From Isochrysis galbana (Eukaryota > Haptophyta > Isochrysidales > Isochrysidaceae), in NCBI GenBank assembly GCA_018136815.1, contig CM030932.1:10100138-10164137 (forward strand): DNA of 64,000 bases, in the 5' to 3' direction. Positions 1-11,477 of this stretch are shown one piece after another; within the stretch, counting starts at the first letter, position 1, and each line of letters starts with the position of its first letter. Under the pieces are notes generated by a model. That model did not search any database. It was given only the letters and a program-made list of their open reading frames with translations, and had not been told where the DNA came from. The position numbers and the translations under genes are program-made.

Positions 1-1821
1 CGTCCAGCAGGTTGGGCATCTTTCGCGCTCGCGTGCAAACAAGGGGTACCTTTCGAAGGCAGGGCGCGGCTTGAAGCCGGAGGGAGTGGCATCGCGACGA
101 TCTGGTTGGACGACCCGCAACAGGCTCGTCCATTGCCTTGTTTCTACGAGGATTCGGACCTGACGCTGCGCGAGGCCGCCGCAGTCGATGTCATTGGTTT
201 CACCCTGGATGGAACCTTCGTTGCCGACTCCATCGCCCTGTCGGAAACATCAGGCAAAGGCCATGCGTTGGATCACGGCAGCGTCTCCCGAATGTTGAAT
301 CCGCAAAAACAGGCATTCCTCTCGCGCCCACCTCCTGCGCCAATGCCCCTGCCCCCGGCGCCAAATCCTCTACCTCCGTTGCCACACCCCACGCCACCAA
401 CGCCAACTCCGATGCCTCCCGTACAAACACCACGGCCGCCGGCGCCAACCCCTCTGCCGCCGTTGCCGACTCCTCAGCCTCCCGTACCAGCACCACTACC
501 CCCGGCTCCTACGCCTCTTCCTCCCTCAACAACCACTCAGCCTCCCATACCAAACCCCCTGCCACCAGCGCCAGCACCACTGCCTCCACAACCAGCGCCA
601 CAACCTCCCATACCCAACCCGCTGCCTCCACTACCTACTCCACGGCCTCCAGCGCCTGTTCCCCTGCCCCCCACCCCTACTCCACTGCCCCCATCCCCTG
701 TTCCTCTGCCGCCCATCCCAACTCCGTTTCCGCCGCCACCTGCTTCGCTTCCTCCCGCGCCAGCTCCGCTACCCCCAACGCCAACTCCGCTTCCTCCCAC
801 GCCAACTCCGCTTCCTCCCACGCCAATTCCGCTCCCACCTACGCCAACTCCGCTCCCACCTACACCAACTCCGCTCCCACCTACGCCAACTCCGCTTCCT
901 CCCACGTCAACTCCGCTCCCGCCAGCCCCTACCCCGCTTCCTCCCGCACCAAACCCACAGCCGCCTATCGCGAACCCCTCGGTGATTTCGCCGCCCCCTA
1001 CATCAACTCCACCGCCATCAGCGCAAAGCCCGTCACCTCCTGTGCTGGATTCGCCCATCTCACCCGCTTCACCTTCCTCACGGAAGCCTCCACCTCCCAC
1101 CAGTGCACCTTCACCGGCGCCACCCGATGCGGCACCACGACCATCTCCCTCGCCCCCCCCCCGTACATTCCAGCCTAGTCCGCCTCGAACACCCGAAACC
1201 GAGCTGCGAAGGACACCAGCTCCACCTCCGAGCCCCCCGCGCTCGACCGTCTTGCCTTTTCGCGTGTCTGTGGTCTTCACAGCGGCCGGTGAAGTAACGG
1301 ACTACACCGCAAGCACAAGGGGAACCATCGGCGCGCTGATGGTTCAAATGCAAGGGGTACCCATGCCCGTATCCTCCGAGGTAGCCGTTGAGCCCGGAAG
1401 TGTGGTTGTCACAACGACACTCGACTACACGGATCAAGAGAATGCGATAGGTGCCGGGGTCGCGCTTACTCCGATCGTCGAGAGCTCGGCAACAATGGAG
1501 AGCTTCTTGCGCAATGGGGGCGTCTTCGTCAATGTGACGGAAGCCCCATCCGTCGCAGTTCGTCGAGCGGGTGTAGACACGGAGCCGATATACTCGTACG
1601 GCTTAGATCCTCCTCCTTCTACGCCCTCGAGGGCGACGTGGCCCATCTTTGTCGCAGTGGCCGGCGCAGGCCTTTTTTTGATTGCCCTCGGCATCATAAT
1701 TGTCGTCTATCGCCAACGTCCTGGCTGCCGTTGCGGTGCTCGTCACGGTGAGGGCGAAGAAAAGCATATTGCGCGAGGGCAGCTGGCTTCATCGCCGAAC
1801 TCCGCCGCTATGCGTGTGTGA
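1..1821 (+). CDS. Proline-rich single-pass membrane (surface) protein, 5' end outside window
   Basis: The frame is open from the first base of the window to the stop at 1819-1821, so the protein is truncated at its N terminus; an internal TTG near 106 is not a credible start. The first ~100 residues are an ordinary globular segment that includes an [13 protein letters not shown] stretch, which resembles the end of secreted zinc-metalloprotease domains (weak resemblance only). About 270 residues of (x)P-rich repeats follow, mainly TPLPPTP, as in hydroxyproline-rich algal wall proteins. Then comes a ~115-residue beta-rich domain (starting around [14 protein letters not shown]), a hydrophobic segment [20 protein letters not shown], and a short basic tail. 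I infer a cell-surface or secreted-pathway protein with a stiff stalk, one membrane span and a ~45-residue cytosolic tail. The function of the head is unknown. Confidence 0.7.
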   Translation, partial: RPAGWASFALACKQGVPFEGRARLEAGGSGIATIWLDDPQQARPLPCFYEDSDLTLREAAAVDVIGFTLDGTFVADSIALSETSGKGHALDHGSVSRMLNPQKQAFLSRPPPAPMPLPPAPNPLPPLPHPTPPTPTPMPPVQTPRPPAPTPLPPLPTPQPPVPAPLPPAPTPLPPSTTTQPPIPNPLPPAPAPLPPQPAPQPPIPNPLPPLPTPRPPAPVPLPPTPTPLPPSPVPLPPIPTPFPPPPASLPPAPAPLPPTPTPLPPTPTPLPPTPIPLPPTPTPLPPTPTPLPPTPTPLPPTSTPLPPAPTPLPPAPNPQPPIANPSVISPPPTSTPPPSAQSPSPPVLDSPISPASPSSRKPPPPTSAPSPAPPDAAPRPSPSPPPRTFQPSPPRTPETELRRTPAPPPSPPRSTVLPFRVSVVFTAAGEVTDYTASTRGTIGALMVQMQGVPMPVSSEVAVEPGSVVVTTTLDYTDQENAIGAGVALTPIVESSATMESFLRNGGVFVNVTEAPSVAVRRAGVDTEPIYSYGLDPPPSTPSRATWPIFVAVAGAGLFLIALGIIIVVYRQRPGCRCGARHGEGEEKHIARGQLASSPNSAAMRV

Positions 1822-2367
1822 GAAGGGTACGAGGCTGCGCAACTTTGTCCGCCGTTACAATCGATTGGCGCCTCCTCATTCACGCGACATGAACATGATG
1901 GGAATTAATCACACGAATCAGCGACTTTGTCAAATGTAAAAAGGCGAGAGCTTGATCGGGCTCTTTCATACTAGCGTCCATGCCTTATTCTCAGCTTTAG
2001 GAACTTGTTGTTTTAAGGTGCGCATGGTCGTTCACCGTACGCGAATCAGGCCCACGAAACCGATATCGCCGTATCATCCATATCATCGCACGTTCTCGCC
2101 ATCGGCCATCGGCAATAGCGGTCGTTTGCGCGCTGCCGATATATTGCGTCATCACCCACCCACAAGGCAGCACAGACGCACATGAGACTAACGGACTAAC
2201 ATTAGGCTCATTGTTCTACTACTAGTAGTGATGATCTTAATCCATCTGACAATCTATGCTGCGCTACCTATGCTTCACTAACAATAGGGATCAACAATGG
2301 GGGCGCCGCCTTACGCCCCCCTCTTTGGGCACTGACTCCCCACCCCATGCTAAATAAAAGGCTTCAT
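1822..2367. other. Intergenic, no gene recognised
   Basis: Follows the stop of the proline-rich gene. It is moderately AT-richer than the coding sequence and contains only short ORFs without protein-like composition. A small palindrome (ctactactagtagt, about 2216-2229) is the only structure noticed. The 3' UTR and polyadenylation region of the preceding gene probably lie here. Confidence 0.4.
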
Positions 2368-2560
2368 TAAAAAATCTGATCGCAAACTGGCCGCTATTTG
2401 CACGGCGCGAGGCAGAGTGCTTGTGCTACTCCTATCTACCCGTCCTATCCGTCCCACATCCCTGCTTCCCCCTCCCCTTGTTTCCTTCACGGGGGATCCT
2501 GGGGGAGGAGAGCCCGCGCACACTCCTTCCACCATTGGCGTGAGACAGAGAGGTAAACGT
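2368..2560 (-). mobile_element. Diverged LINE 3'-end remnant
   Basis: Read on the minus strand, this ends in ...GATCAGATTTTTT. Its order of motifs (a gcgaggcagagtgct block, then a C/T-rich stretch and a gggatcc/gggaggag block) resembles the 3' UTR of the LINE at 27891-30987. No coding sequence is left. The match was made by eye and is imperfect. Confidence 0.3.
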
Positions 2561-2944
2561 GGTTGATGCTCCTTTTCGGACGCTTTTCTGCCCCTTTCGG
2601 GGCCGGCGTCCGGCCGGAGTCTTGGCTCTGTCGCATCCGCGATCGACCTTTTTGTTTTAGAAGTTGTTTGCGTTTCTATGTTCCCTCCTTGCAGGCTAGC
2701 CACGAGTCACCGTCGCAGGGTCCTACATTCGTCCATTCGCCCTTGTTGCCCTCGCCTCCTTTATCGCCTCCTTTGTCGCCTGCTTGCCCCTCACCTGGCT
2801 TACCTCCTTGCGTGCTCCTCGCGTTTTAGGCTAAGTCGCGCGATCAGGTATCGCCGGTGCAAGGAACCGCCCCCTTGTGTGACCCTGATTCCCCCTCAGG
2901 TGTTGGCCGTTGGATCATACGGATAAAGGTACCCAGCTTTCTAG

Positions 2945-2976
2945 GACCAGTCCTAGAAACTAGGACGGACTTTGCT
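2945..2976. repeat. CTAGGAC palindrome module, copy 1
   Basis: CTAGGAC-CA-GTCCTAG is a perfect 7-bp-arm palindrome, followed directly by AAACTAGGACGGA. The same arrangement recurs at 3534-3572 and, with substitutions, at 4700-4733. The region between copies 1 and 2 (about 560 bp) has no recognisable ORF. Confidence 0.6.
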
Positions 2977-3512
2977 AGGTGAGAGCATGAGCATACCATG
3001 TTATATTGTCCCAAACCTTGGCTATTGAGTTACCACATGCATGTCCTCATTAAATGTCCCAGGTGTACCTAGGCACCATTCCCTCAGCAACACCAAGTTT
3101 TGTGACGCGTTTACGGGTCACCTGGTCGGAATTGCTGGTTGTCCTAGAAACGGGAGAAATGGCTGATACCACCCAATGGGGAGCTCTTCTACCCATGGTC
3201 CCCAGGAGATGAAATGTTGCTTTGACTGCCCTCTTTGAGACCTTCAGTGACCACCAAGCTTGGTTTTGTCATCTAAGTGTCCAATCCGCTAGCCTACTGC
3301 TCCAAAAGGTCTAAAATAAAACTCCTCTGGTGCGAGCGGACGCCCGAGCGCAGCACCGCATGCTGAATGTGGTAGCAAAAGTAAGCAAAGACAAGCTCCG
3401 CAGAGTTGGTCATGGGGAGAGCTAAGGTTGAATGGGATGTGGAGATGGTTTGCTTCAAGTGATGGGATGTCTCATAAGCTCACCATAGGCTATAATGGAG
3501 GCATGATCGGCA
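2977..3512. other. Non-coding stretch between two palindrome modules
   Basis: No ORF with protein-like content was found. A GTCCTAGAAA motif related to the flanking modules occurs near 3143. The stretch may be the body of a small repetitive element bounded by the CTAGGAC modules, but I saw no target-site duplication. Confidence 0.3.
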
Positions 3513-3572
3513 GAGTCCTAGAAATCCAAGAATTTTCTAGGACGTGGTCCTAGTTTCTAGGACGGAATTTCT
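3513..3572. repeat. CTAGGAC palindrome module, copy 2
   Basis: Contains GTCCTAGAAA and TTTTCTAGGAC as inverted arms, then CTAGGAC-GTG-GTCCTAG, then TTTCTAGGACGGA. It has the same order and orientation as copy 1. Confidence 0.6.
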
Positions 3573-3582
3573 TGTCCGCATA

Positions 3583-3837
3583 CCGTGGCGCTATTTTACT
3601 TCGGTCTTCATCAAATCTAGATGGATCATGAGATACCTAGACCCCTCCCGAGGGGATTGGAAACAAATCCTTGGATTGTGGCTCCAACGCACCCCGCTCG
3701 GCCGGGGCGCGGTCATGTCCACAATCCACCAGAAAACCCTCACTGACAGCATAGGTGGCAACTCCTCCCTCCCCACCTTTTGGAAATTGGCACTGAAACA
3801 CTTTAGAGAGTTGGCTACAGGTTTTGGCCATGCGTAA
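3583..3837 (+). pseudogene. LINE reverse transcriptase fragment (post-RT region)
   Basis: The plus-strand ORF includes KSRWIMRYLDPSRGDWKQI, LQRTPLGRGAV and LPTFWKLALKHFREL. These match in order the segment IVRYLNPSMAEWKIV, FSRTPLGRAAV, LPAFWKHALENFRRI of the LINE ORF at 28196-30595. It is about 75-85 codons long, with no RT catalytic motif and no zinc knuckle, so this is a broken internal fragment. It sits directly downstream of the CTAGGAC module and directly upstream of the TAACGTTATGTACG motif at 3841. Confidence 0.7.
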
Positions 3838-3840
3838 AAG

Positions 3841-3873
3841 CTAACGTTATGTACGAAGGCGCTATGCGGGCAT
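3841..3873. repeat. TAACGTTATGTACG...CGCTATGCGGGCA motif, copy 1
   Basis: Two conserved blocks, TAACGTTATGTACGAA and GCGCTATGCGGGCA, are close together. The same pair occurs in the same orientation near 27403-27440 and 31418-31447, each time just after the end of a transposon-like or AT-rich ORF. The sequence beyond it differs at each site. Confidence 0.6.
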
Positions 3874-4241
3874 GAGCGCGCCCTTCCTCCTCGGTGCCAC
3901 AAGGCAGACGAGACCATGGCGGAGGCGGAGGGCGTTTGCTCTCCTACACTCTCACAAAAAATGTACAGAATGTGTAAGACAGACCACCTCCCGACCGATC
4001 GATTATGTATCATGAGTTATGCAACCGCATTCTTGGTCGCCCCAATCCGGAGAAACACAACAATACTGAACGCAATTCCACGACAAAAATACTCACCAAG
4101 GAAAAGCATAAAGGGCAGCCTAAACCGTCAACGCGGAAGACTGACGATCACTCAATCAAGTATCAGTGATGAAGACTGGAAAAATATTATTTCACGAGAT
4201 CTTTAACGTCAACAAACGTCAGGTAAATCGGACCCCTTCGT
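3874..4241. other. AT-richer stretch with an unassigned short ORF
   Basis: A plus-strand ORF of up to 96 codons (3916-4206) is present, but its product is not recognised. The second half is clearly AT-richer than the surroundings. It could be remnant transposon sequence; nothing identifies a family. Confidence 0.25.
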
Positions 4242-4433
4242 TCAGGCTGACATGGTCCCATTGGCTCGGCTGACGGCTGCTTTGTGGCACCGAGGACAGC
4301 GGGGAGTCTCGTTGGGCTCTATCGCAAAGATTGCGGCAGTGTCCTGTAGTTCCGATGTACCACAGGGGCACATCAACGAGGTGTGGTACTCGTCGAGCAC
4401 AATCGTCACTCCCTCATGATCCCCACGATCTTT
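4242..4433 (-). pseudogene. Zinc-ribbon fragment, possibly from a TnpB/Fanzor-like protein
   Basis: The minus-strand reading contains VLDEYHTSLMCPCG, then about 20 residues later RCPRCHKAAV. A D/E-x(1-2)-TS-x-x-C-x(1-2)-C...C-x-x-C pattern is typical of the C-terminal zinc ribbon of TnpB/Fanzor-type nucleases, where a V/L-DE(Y/F)xTSxxC motif precedes the first cysteines. Here the first pair is CPC rather than CxxC, and the family assignment is tentative. The reading frame runs upstream into the 33-bp repeat array at 4433-4590, and no RuvC-like core is visible, so this is a broken piece. Confidence 0.35.
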
Positions 4434-4590
4434 CGCGATTGAACGCTTTTCCATGTGTAGGCTGATGGTGATTGAACGCTTTTCCATGCGGTGGGGGTGA
4501 TGGCGATTGAACGCGTTCCACGTGTAGGCTGATGGTGATTGAACGCTTTTCTTTGATGTGGGTGATGGTGATTAAGCGCTTCTCGCCTGG
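4433..4590. repeat. Tandem ~33-bp repeats with core GATTGAACGCTTTTCCATG
   Basis: Five consecutive units share the 18-19-bp core GATTGAACGCTTTTCCATG (the last two are degenerate). The cores are separated by 13-16-bp linkers of two alternating types (TGTAGGCTGATGGT or cggtgggGGTGATGGC). The same repeats, in reverse complement, form a second array at 49080-49245. Another single core-like sequence occurs near 31662-31675. Confidence 0.75.
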
Positions 4591-4699
4591 GGGAGGGTGG
4601 GGGGCCGTCGCGCACCACTTTGGTGGGAGGTGCACCCGCCGGTGGCCCGCGAGGGGGGCCATTGCGAGGGGAATCCCCGGGTCCTACGACGCCATCATT

Positions 4700-4733
4700 T
4701 TCGTAGGACGCGGTCCTATAATGTAGGACGGAA
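4700..4733. repeat. CTAGGAC-like palindrome module, copy 3
   Basis: GTAGGAC-GCG-GTCCTAT followed by AATGTAGGACGGAAC parallels the modules at 2945 and 3534 with a few substitutions. It has the same orientation and the same order of inverted and direct pieces. Confidence 0.5.
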
Positions 4734-5169
4734 CTTTTTAGCCGCCGCATCCCCCATGGGCCATGGGTCAATCAAGTATAAAGTATAAACTTAGTTGAGT
4801 GTGAACCAAGTATAAACTTATTTTGTACCGTCTCGTTGGAAATGATACTACGAATGGACTCGATGCCATGAGCGAAAGTTGAAGTAGAAAGAATGAATCG
4901 GCAAACAAACAACTAGGGTGACGTCCGGACAGTAGGGCTTTGCGCTTTGCTAGCGTACATACTAGTACGGCGACGACTAAGCTCACGGCCGGATTGCTTT
5001 CCGTCTTCAGCAGGGATTATCAGGCTCAAGCCCACAGCGCCATGTGCGGATGCAACGCCGACCGCTATTGACACCGCAAGGAAGAGTTCCTCGCGGGCTC
5101 CGGCGGCAATGGGAGACAAAGCGTTTGAGCCGCCCACAATCCCGCCGAAAGCGCTTTAGTACGCCGTCA
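4734..5169. other. Intergenic, no gene recognised
   Basis: Lies between the repeat-rich region and the 3' end of the SelD fusion gene. It holds short ORFs only. It contains a local duplication of AAGTATAAACTTA (near 4780-4820) and presumably the SelD gene's 3' UTR. Confidence 0.35.
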
Positions 5170-8100
5170 TTAGGCACAATCGATTAGCGAGGTTGGACAC
5201 GCTTCCTCCGGTGAAAGGATTTCAAGCACGGAGCCCACCACGGTCGCGCCGGCGTAGCCAGCGGCCCTGAGTGCCTCGATGGCAGCGGTTGCGTTGGCAG
5301 TCGGCACAGTGGCAAGCAACCCGCCAGCGGTTTGTGGGTCGAAGAGGAGCGGGTATTTGGGATGAGCTAGCGCTGCGGCTTCATTCGATAGTGCACGGCG
5401 GAGGCGGAGATTCGCGGGCTGCAAGCTTGAGTAGATCTTGCGCTCGAGGCAGCTGAGGACGCCGGGAAGCGCAGGGATGTCGTCCATCACGATCTTGACG
5501 CGGGCATTGGATGCAGACGCCATCTCGAGCAGGTGGCCGAGCAGGCCAAAGCCAGTGACATCGGTGCAAGCGGCGGCGCCAAAATTGGCGAGAATCTCGG
5601 CGGCGGGTGCGTTAGACTGCACCATCGAGGCAGTGGCAGCGGCGACCGCCACGCCAGGCGCCGCGCCGCGCATCGCGGCGGCGAAGAGTGTGCCCGTACC
5701 GAGCGGCTTGGTCAGGATGATGTCATCGCCCGCGCGGAGGCCCGCCTTGGTGAGCAGAGATTTTTGTGCCGAATAACTGGTGTGGCGGAAGAAAAGGGGT
5801 GGGGACGGAGAATGGGGCGGGAGCGCGGGGAGGGGCGGAAAGTTGGCAAGTGGCTGGCGCAGCCGTTGGGATGCACGATGAGCACCTCATCGTCACCGCG
5901 GCCTGGGTTGTGCAGCGCGGCGGGCGCACCCAACGATGGCGAAGCCAAGCGCGAGTTCGGCTCCCTCGCACGTGTGGCCACCGATGAGTGCGCATCCGGC
6001 CTCACCAAGCGTCCGGCAGGCGCCAGCCATGACCTGAAAAAGCATCGCTTCCACCTGAGGCGCGGCCGGTTCCCCGTTGTCGGCCGATACGAGCACGGCG
6101 CATCCCCGCTACTCCCCACCGGTCCGATGTCTTGCGGGAAGCGCCGGTAAGCCGTGCGTGGTGGCTCACCTTGGCCTCAAGGCCAAATGGTATCACAGCT
6201 ATCGCCAACGCTCCCGCCGGTGGGGCGCCCATGGCGTGGCAGTCAGAGAGTGCGTGGTTAGCGGCGACCTGAGGGCGATGACAAGCACGGATCCTCGAGC
6301 GCCAATAGGCGTTGTTGAGCAGCGCCACCCTGCTTTACGGGCTGGCCGGTGCCGGGCGAGGGAGATGCCACGGCGACTGTTTCACCTGGCCAAAGACGAA
6401 CGGGTCGTCAATGAATGATCGGAAGAAGTCGACCGAGTGAACGGAGGCGAGCGACGAGGGCGCGAGGACGGCACAGTCATCGGGCGAGTCGAGGCCAACA
6501 AGCACCTGCATGAAGTGCGCAACACGGTCAGACACTTAGTGTGGGGCACCGAACCAAATACATGGGAGGCAAGCGGCCCCACCTTGTGGTTCTTGGCATT
6601 AGGCAGGTGGCCCTCGGAGCGGAGGCGCGCCATGACCCGGGAGAGCACGGTCGCGCCAACCTGCAGCATGCCAAGGCACGAAATATTGGCAACACGAGCG
6701 CGCACTAGATGTTAAGCGGCGTGGGCAGGCGCGGTCAATCGGCGCCGCTGAGGGTGGCGAACCTTGGCGCCGCAGCCGCCGCAACGCATGGACGCATGCG
6801 AGAGAGCATTGAGCGCCTCGGCGCCCGCGGCAGTTGCCAGCTCGCTCGGAGGACCTGGCAACGGGAGCACGGGGACCGCGGGCGAGTCGGGAGCGGACGA
6901 GCGTGCAGGTGAGCGGTCAGGAATTCTGGGCTGCGTGGCCAAGTTGCAGCGGCATCACTGGTCTCACCGTTGTCCATGCCGATCTTGGTGGGCAGCCCTG
7001 TCGTGTACGCCGCCATCCATGTCCGATCGATCCAGTCCTTCAGGCCCCAAAGCCACTTTGCATCAAGACAAAGAGGACCCTTGGAGGCGACGCAGCCGCC
7101 ATCACCTGGTGAGGGCGCAGGGCGGGAGGGTGGAGGTGGATGAGTCGGGGCTGCTGCGGCCAGTGGTGGAGGGGGCGTTGCAATGGCGCACCCACCTGTG
7201 CCAATGAGGCCGAGGAATCTGGACTGGGGCTCGAACGGTTCGAGCGGCTTGCCCAGAAGCTTGGCGCGCAAATTCTTTGTTAGAGGTGGGCCCTGGCGCA
7301 CAGCGAAGACGCCCGCCTTGGGGCGCGGATATTTTAGCACCGCGGCGACGTCGCCAGCGGCGAAGATGCCTGGCATGCACGCAGGATTGTGCGAGGAAGT
7401 TGGCACGACCACGTCGTCGCAATTGTGCGCAACACGTGCCAGGCAAGAGCGAGCGCTAGGCTCACCTGGATGGGAGACGGATTCGAGGGTCGGGTGTACC
7501 GCGACAAAGCCAGCACCGTCGAGCTCGAGCGGCGTGTGTGTGGCCAGCCAAGGGGCGGCGCCACCCTGAGCGAGTGCGGCGATGTGGTGTGAGATAGGTC
7601 TCTGGATTGTCTGGCGTCTGTGGGAAGGGTGAGGGTTTCTCGGGTTGCCAGTCCGCGTGCCACGCTGCCGCGTGCGCGCGCCCACCTGGGTGCACCAGAT
7701 GGCCTCATCGTACTCGATATGCCGCCCACTCGCAAGCAGCAGCTTGCCGCTGATCGGGCCGCGCGCGCTGCTGCCGGCTAAACCGCTGGCACGCAAGCCA
7801 CCGCTCATCTTGCTCGATCCGCGTGGGCCGCCGCCAGGCGTGGATGGCGAAGCTGCGCCGCTTCCAGCTGAGTCTCGCAGCGATCTGAGCGACAGCAGGT
7901 CGGGAAAGGAGCCGGCGCGGCCACCAGCGGCGTTGTAGCCACTCTCGAACGAGCTAAAAAGAGAACGCCGTGAAGCCGAGCCTCGGCTGCGAGCACGGGC
8001 GCCGCTCGGGCGGTCAGGAAGTCGACCGTCGGGGGGTGGGTCGGTAGTGATGCCGGCTGGGCCGTGCGTTCGCCGGAGCAACGCCGCCGCCGACAGCACG

Positions 8101-9752
8101 GGTGCGGTTGTCGCGCTAGGGCACGCGGCGCAGGTGAAGCATGCACGGTGGAGGCGGCGGAAGGGCGCGAGACCCACCGGCTTAGGCCACGCGCCACCCG
8201 GACTTCCTGCATCGCAGCCTCGGCCGCGTCGACCGGTGGGATAGCGCCGACGACTTCCTCTCCAAGGAACGTCTCGATGCCGCGTCGCGCGAGCATCTCT
8301 GCAAAGACACCTCGGATCGCTGGCGTGTGCTGCGGCATCAGCGTGGTTGAGCGCGAGACGAGCGAAACCTTGAGCAGCGAGGCTGGCACGCCGCGCGCAG
8401 AGAGCTCGCGCAGAAGGCGCGCCTGCGGCCGCCGCGAGGGGCGCGAATCGGTTGAGGAGTCACACGGCAAGGGCGGGCACACCGGGAGGGGGGGCGGGCA
8501 CACCTGCATTGAGAGCGCAAGCTCGACACCGCCGGCTCCACCGCCGACCACCACCAGCTGGATCGGCTTGCGTTCGGCCTCGGCGGCAGCCGCCGTTTCG
8601 CGGTCCGCTGAGGATGCCGGCTCGGTGCGACCGAGGTTCCAGCTGACGGTGCTGCCCCGCCGGCCCACCAACGAGTCGGCGGGATCTCTCACCGGCGGGA
8701 TCTCGTGGGGTGGTGAGTCACCCCAACCCGCTTCTGCTGCCTCAGCCACGCGTTGTAGGATGGAGTCCCAGCGCGCGCAGAAGCCGTCGATGGGCTTGAC
8801 GGGAGTGACACCCCTGCACTCGCGCGCGCGAGAGAGATGGCGGCGAGTCAGCTAGGTCAAGCGGGGGAGGGCTCGCGGATAAGGCAGGGACTGTTATGCA
8901 AGGACCACACACTTGGCGTGGCGCGCGTCGGTGGCAGCGGTCGTGGTCGCTGAGAGCGGCCGGGGTGCCGAGCCGGTGTTGATGGAAAGCACGTCATACG
9001 GGATGGAAGGCCGGCCCTTAAGGTGGACGAGCTTGGCGTCCGGATCGATCCCTGTCGCCTGAGCAGAGGTGGGAGGACGTGCGAGCAAAGATGATTCCGA
9101 GGTTGGCCGGCATCGCCGAGCGGCCAACGCCAACTCACGGTTGGTGGCAGCACGGCGTGGTGGCAAGAGGTGTGGCGACCACCTCGGCATGGATTAGCCG
9201 TGCGTTCGCAAATGTGCCCAGCCTCGCCAAGTCGATGTGGCACTCCTCGCGCGTGTACTCGCCCGCAACGTAACTGCGGTGAGCAATGAGGGGGAAATGA
9301 CGAGCACTTCAGCGTCACAGGAGCGCGCCGGCGTTGACACCCCCCCCCCCCCTCGGCGCTTAGCTGCGACTCAGCCGCCCTCACCCGGGGATCATGCCGG
9401 AGTAGGGCGTCTCGACGTCCCGTGTGATGAGCGTGAGCTGGACGCCCTCCATAGGCTGCATGCCAAACATCTTGAGCACGTGCGCGTGAGAGTGGCCGCC
9501 GCCGATGAGCACGAGGTCTTTGATGACAAGGCTGGAGGCCCCGCCGCCCATCTGCCTACCACCCATTCCCCCACCCCCGCCGACTGCTGCAAACGGCCAG
9601 AGGCGGCGCGCAAAGGAGCCGATCTTGCTCGGGGATGATGCGCTGCCAGTGTCGACGTGTGTGAGGGAGTCGAGCTGGTGCGAGGCCTGCACACCGGGCG
9701 GGCGGACATAGGTGGGAGGAGCATTGTGGGCACGCCCTCTGAGCTGCCTCAC
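5170..9752 (-). CDS. SELD: Fused NADH-dehydrogenase-like FAD oxidoreductase / selenide, water dikinase (SelD), multi-exon
   Basis: SelD makes selenophosphate from selenide and ATP, the selenium donor for selenocysteine. The N-terminal half is a pyridine-nucleotide-disulfide oxidoreductase: exon 1 has [14 protein letters not shown] (FAD-binding GxGxxH) and [10 protein letters not shown]; later exons have [14 protein letters not shown] (second Rossmann loop), EAIWCTQ and [11 protein letters not shown]. The C-terminal half is Sel[11 protein letters not shown] (Cys/Lys active site), [47 protein letters not shown] and [12 protein letters not shown]. Exons that join in frame: ..9385, 9273-9183, 9058-8913, 8813-8504, 8422-8198, 7565-7466, 7369-7196, 7105-6968, about 6910-6767, 6660-6583, 6505-6386, 6268-6170, 6054-5930, 5776-5170. 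An additional exon lies near 7750-7686; its acceptor, and that of the exon around 6910, are unresolved. The start is uncertain (ATG near 9560 or 9752, or an upstream exon). NDH-SelD fusions are known in bacteria and algae. Confidence 0.9.
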
Positions 9753-10104
9753 CCTCGTGGAAATAGTGCCGTAAGGGGTGGGACTGGGGCGGAATGATAC
9801 GAGAGTCGAACAGATGGAGGGAGACGCGGTGGGTACGTGAAAGATTGAGTAACCGAGATTGTATATGCAGTGAGCGTTCCCCGTAAGTGGAGCATGCGAA
9901 AAGCGTCTCCGCCCGCAGACCCAACCCGCAGTTAACCCTGATCCGCAAGCCAGGCAGGACGTAGAGCCGCGGCGAGAGGTGATTGAGAGAGCTCCGAGGC
10001 GCTATATTGGTGCAACATGGCTCTCGAATCAAGAGATCCCCGAGCCAGGGAGTCGGTGAGTTCTCGCGCCCCACGCTTAGGTCGACCATCCTGGAGAGGT
10101 CCCC

Positions 10105-10615
10105 CTAGCCCACCACTACCCTCCCAAGTGAGAGAACGGTGGGGAGCAGGAGAACAGGGATGATGTGCAGGCTACGGAACACCAGACGTATACGCCGCGC
10201 CTCACCTCGAGCGCGAGCAGCTTGGAGAGCTCCCACTGGAAGAGCGGCCACCTCGCGAGAGCAGAAGCAGAGGAGAGCAGGTGTCCCCCTTCGCTCTTGT
10301 GGGCGAGAGAAAGGTGGAGGGCGAGGAGGCGCACGCGCACGGTGAAGGACATGAGCAGGCGCGCAAGGAACCCCGCTGGAGCCCGGAGGAGGACGAGCGG
10401 AAGCGAGGGAGCGGAGGCCGAAGGCGAGGAAGATGAAGAGAGGGGAGCAGTCGGGCTTTGTTTTCGGCGTGGACAGGAGAGGAGGAGGAGGATTGGGAGG
10501 GCGAGTGCGGCAAGGGTGGGGAGAAGAAGAGAGTAGAAGGCTGAGTCGGTGCTGAGGGTCTCGCTTACTGCCGCCCACGGGCGGGGGAGGCGGAGAGAGA
10601 GGGCCGGCAGCAGGC
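10105..10615 (-). other. Possible hydrophobic exon upstream of the SelD fusion
   Basis: On the minus strand, one frame from a Met near 10615 reads a leucine-rich stretch with two possible membrane spans (around AFYSLLLPTLAALALPILLLL and LPLVLLRAPAGFLARLLM) before a possible GTGAGG donor near 10200. It could be a leader exon of the SelD fusion or an unrelated gene broken by the (GA)n tract. The leucine and serine content is inflated by the neighbouring CT-rich repeat, so this is weak. Confidence 0.2.
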
Positions 10616-10639
10616 CGAGCATCGACGGGGGAAGAGAGC

Positions 10640-11377
<738 letters not shown>

Positions 11378-11477
11378 NNNNNNNNNNNNNNNNNNNNNNN
11401 NNNNNNNNNNNNNNNNNNNNNNNNNNNNNNNNNNNNNNNNNNNNNNNNNNNNNNNNNNNNNNNNNNNNNNNNNNNNN
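11378..11477. other. Assembly gap (100 N)
   Basis: Exactly 100 N, which suggests a gap of unknown true length inside the (GA)n tract. Confidence 0.99.

Noticed and set aside
138-1280. Alternative-frame Ser/Thr-rich and reverse Gly-rich ORFs overlapping the proline-rich gene
   Set aside because: They arise from the CCN repeat read in other frames. Only the frame with flanking globular domains and a membrane span makes a coherent protein.
4433-4590. CRISPR-like array (18-bp repeats with ~14-bp spacers)
   Set aside because: The spacers are not unique: they alternate between two related sequences. The host is eukaryotic. It is a minisatellite or a set of iterons.
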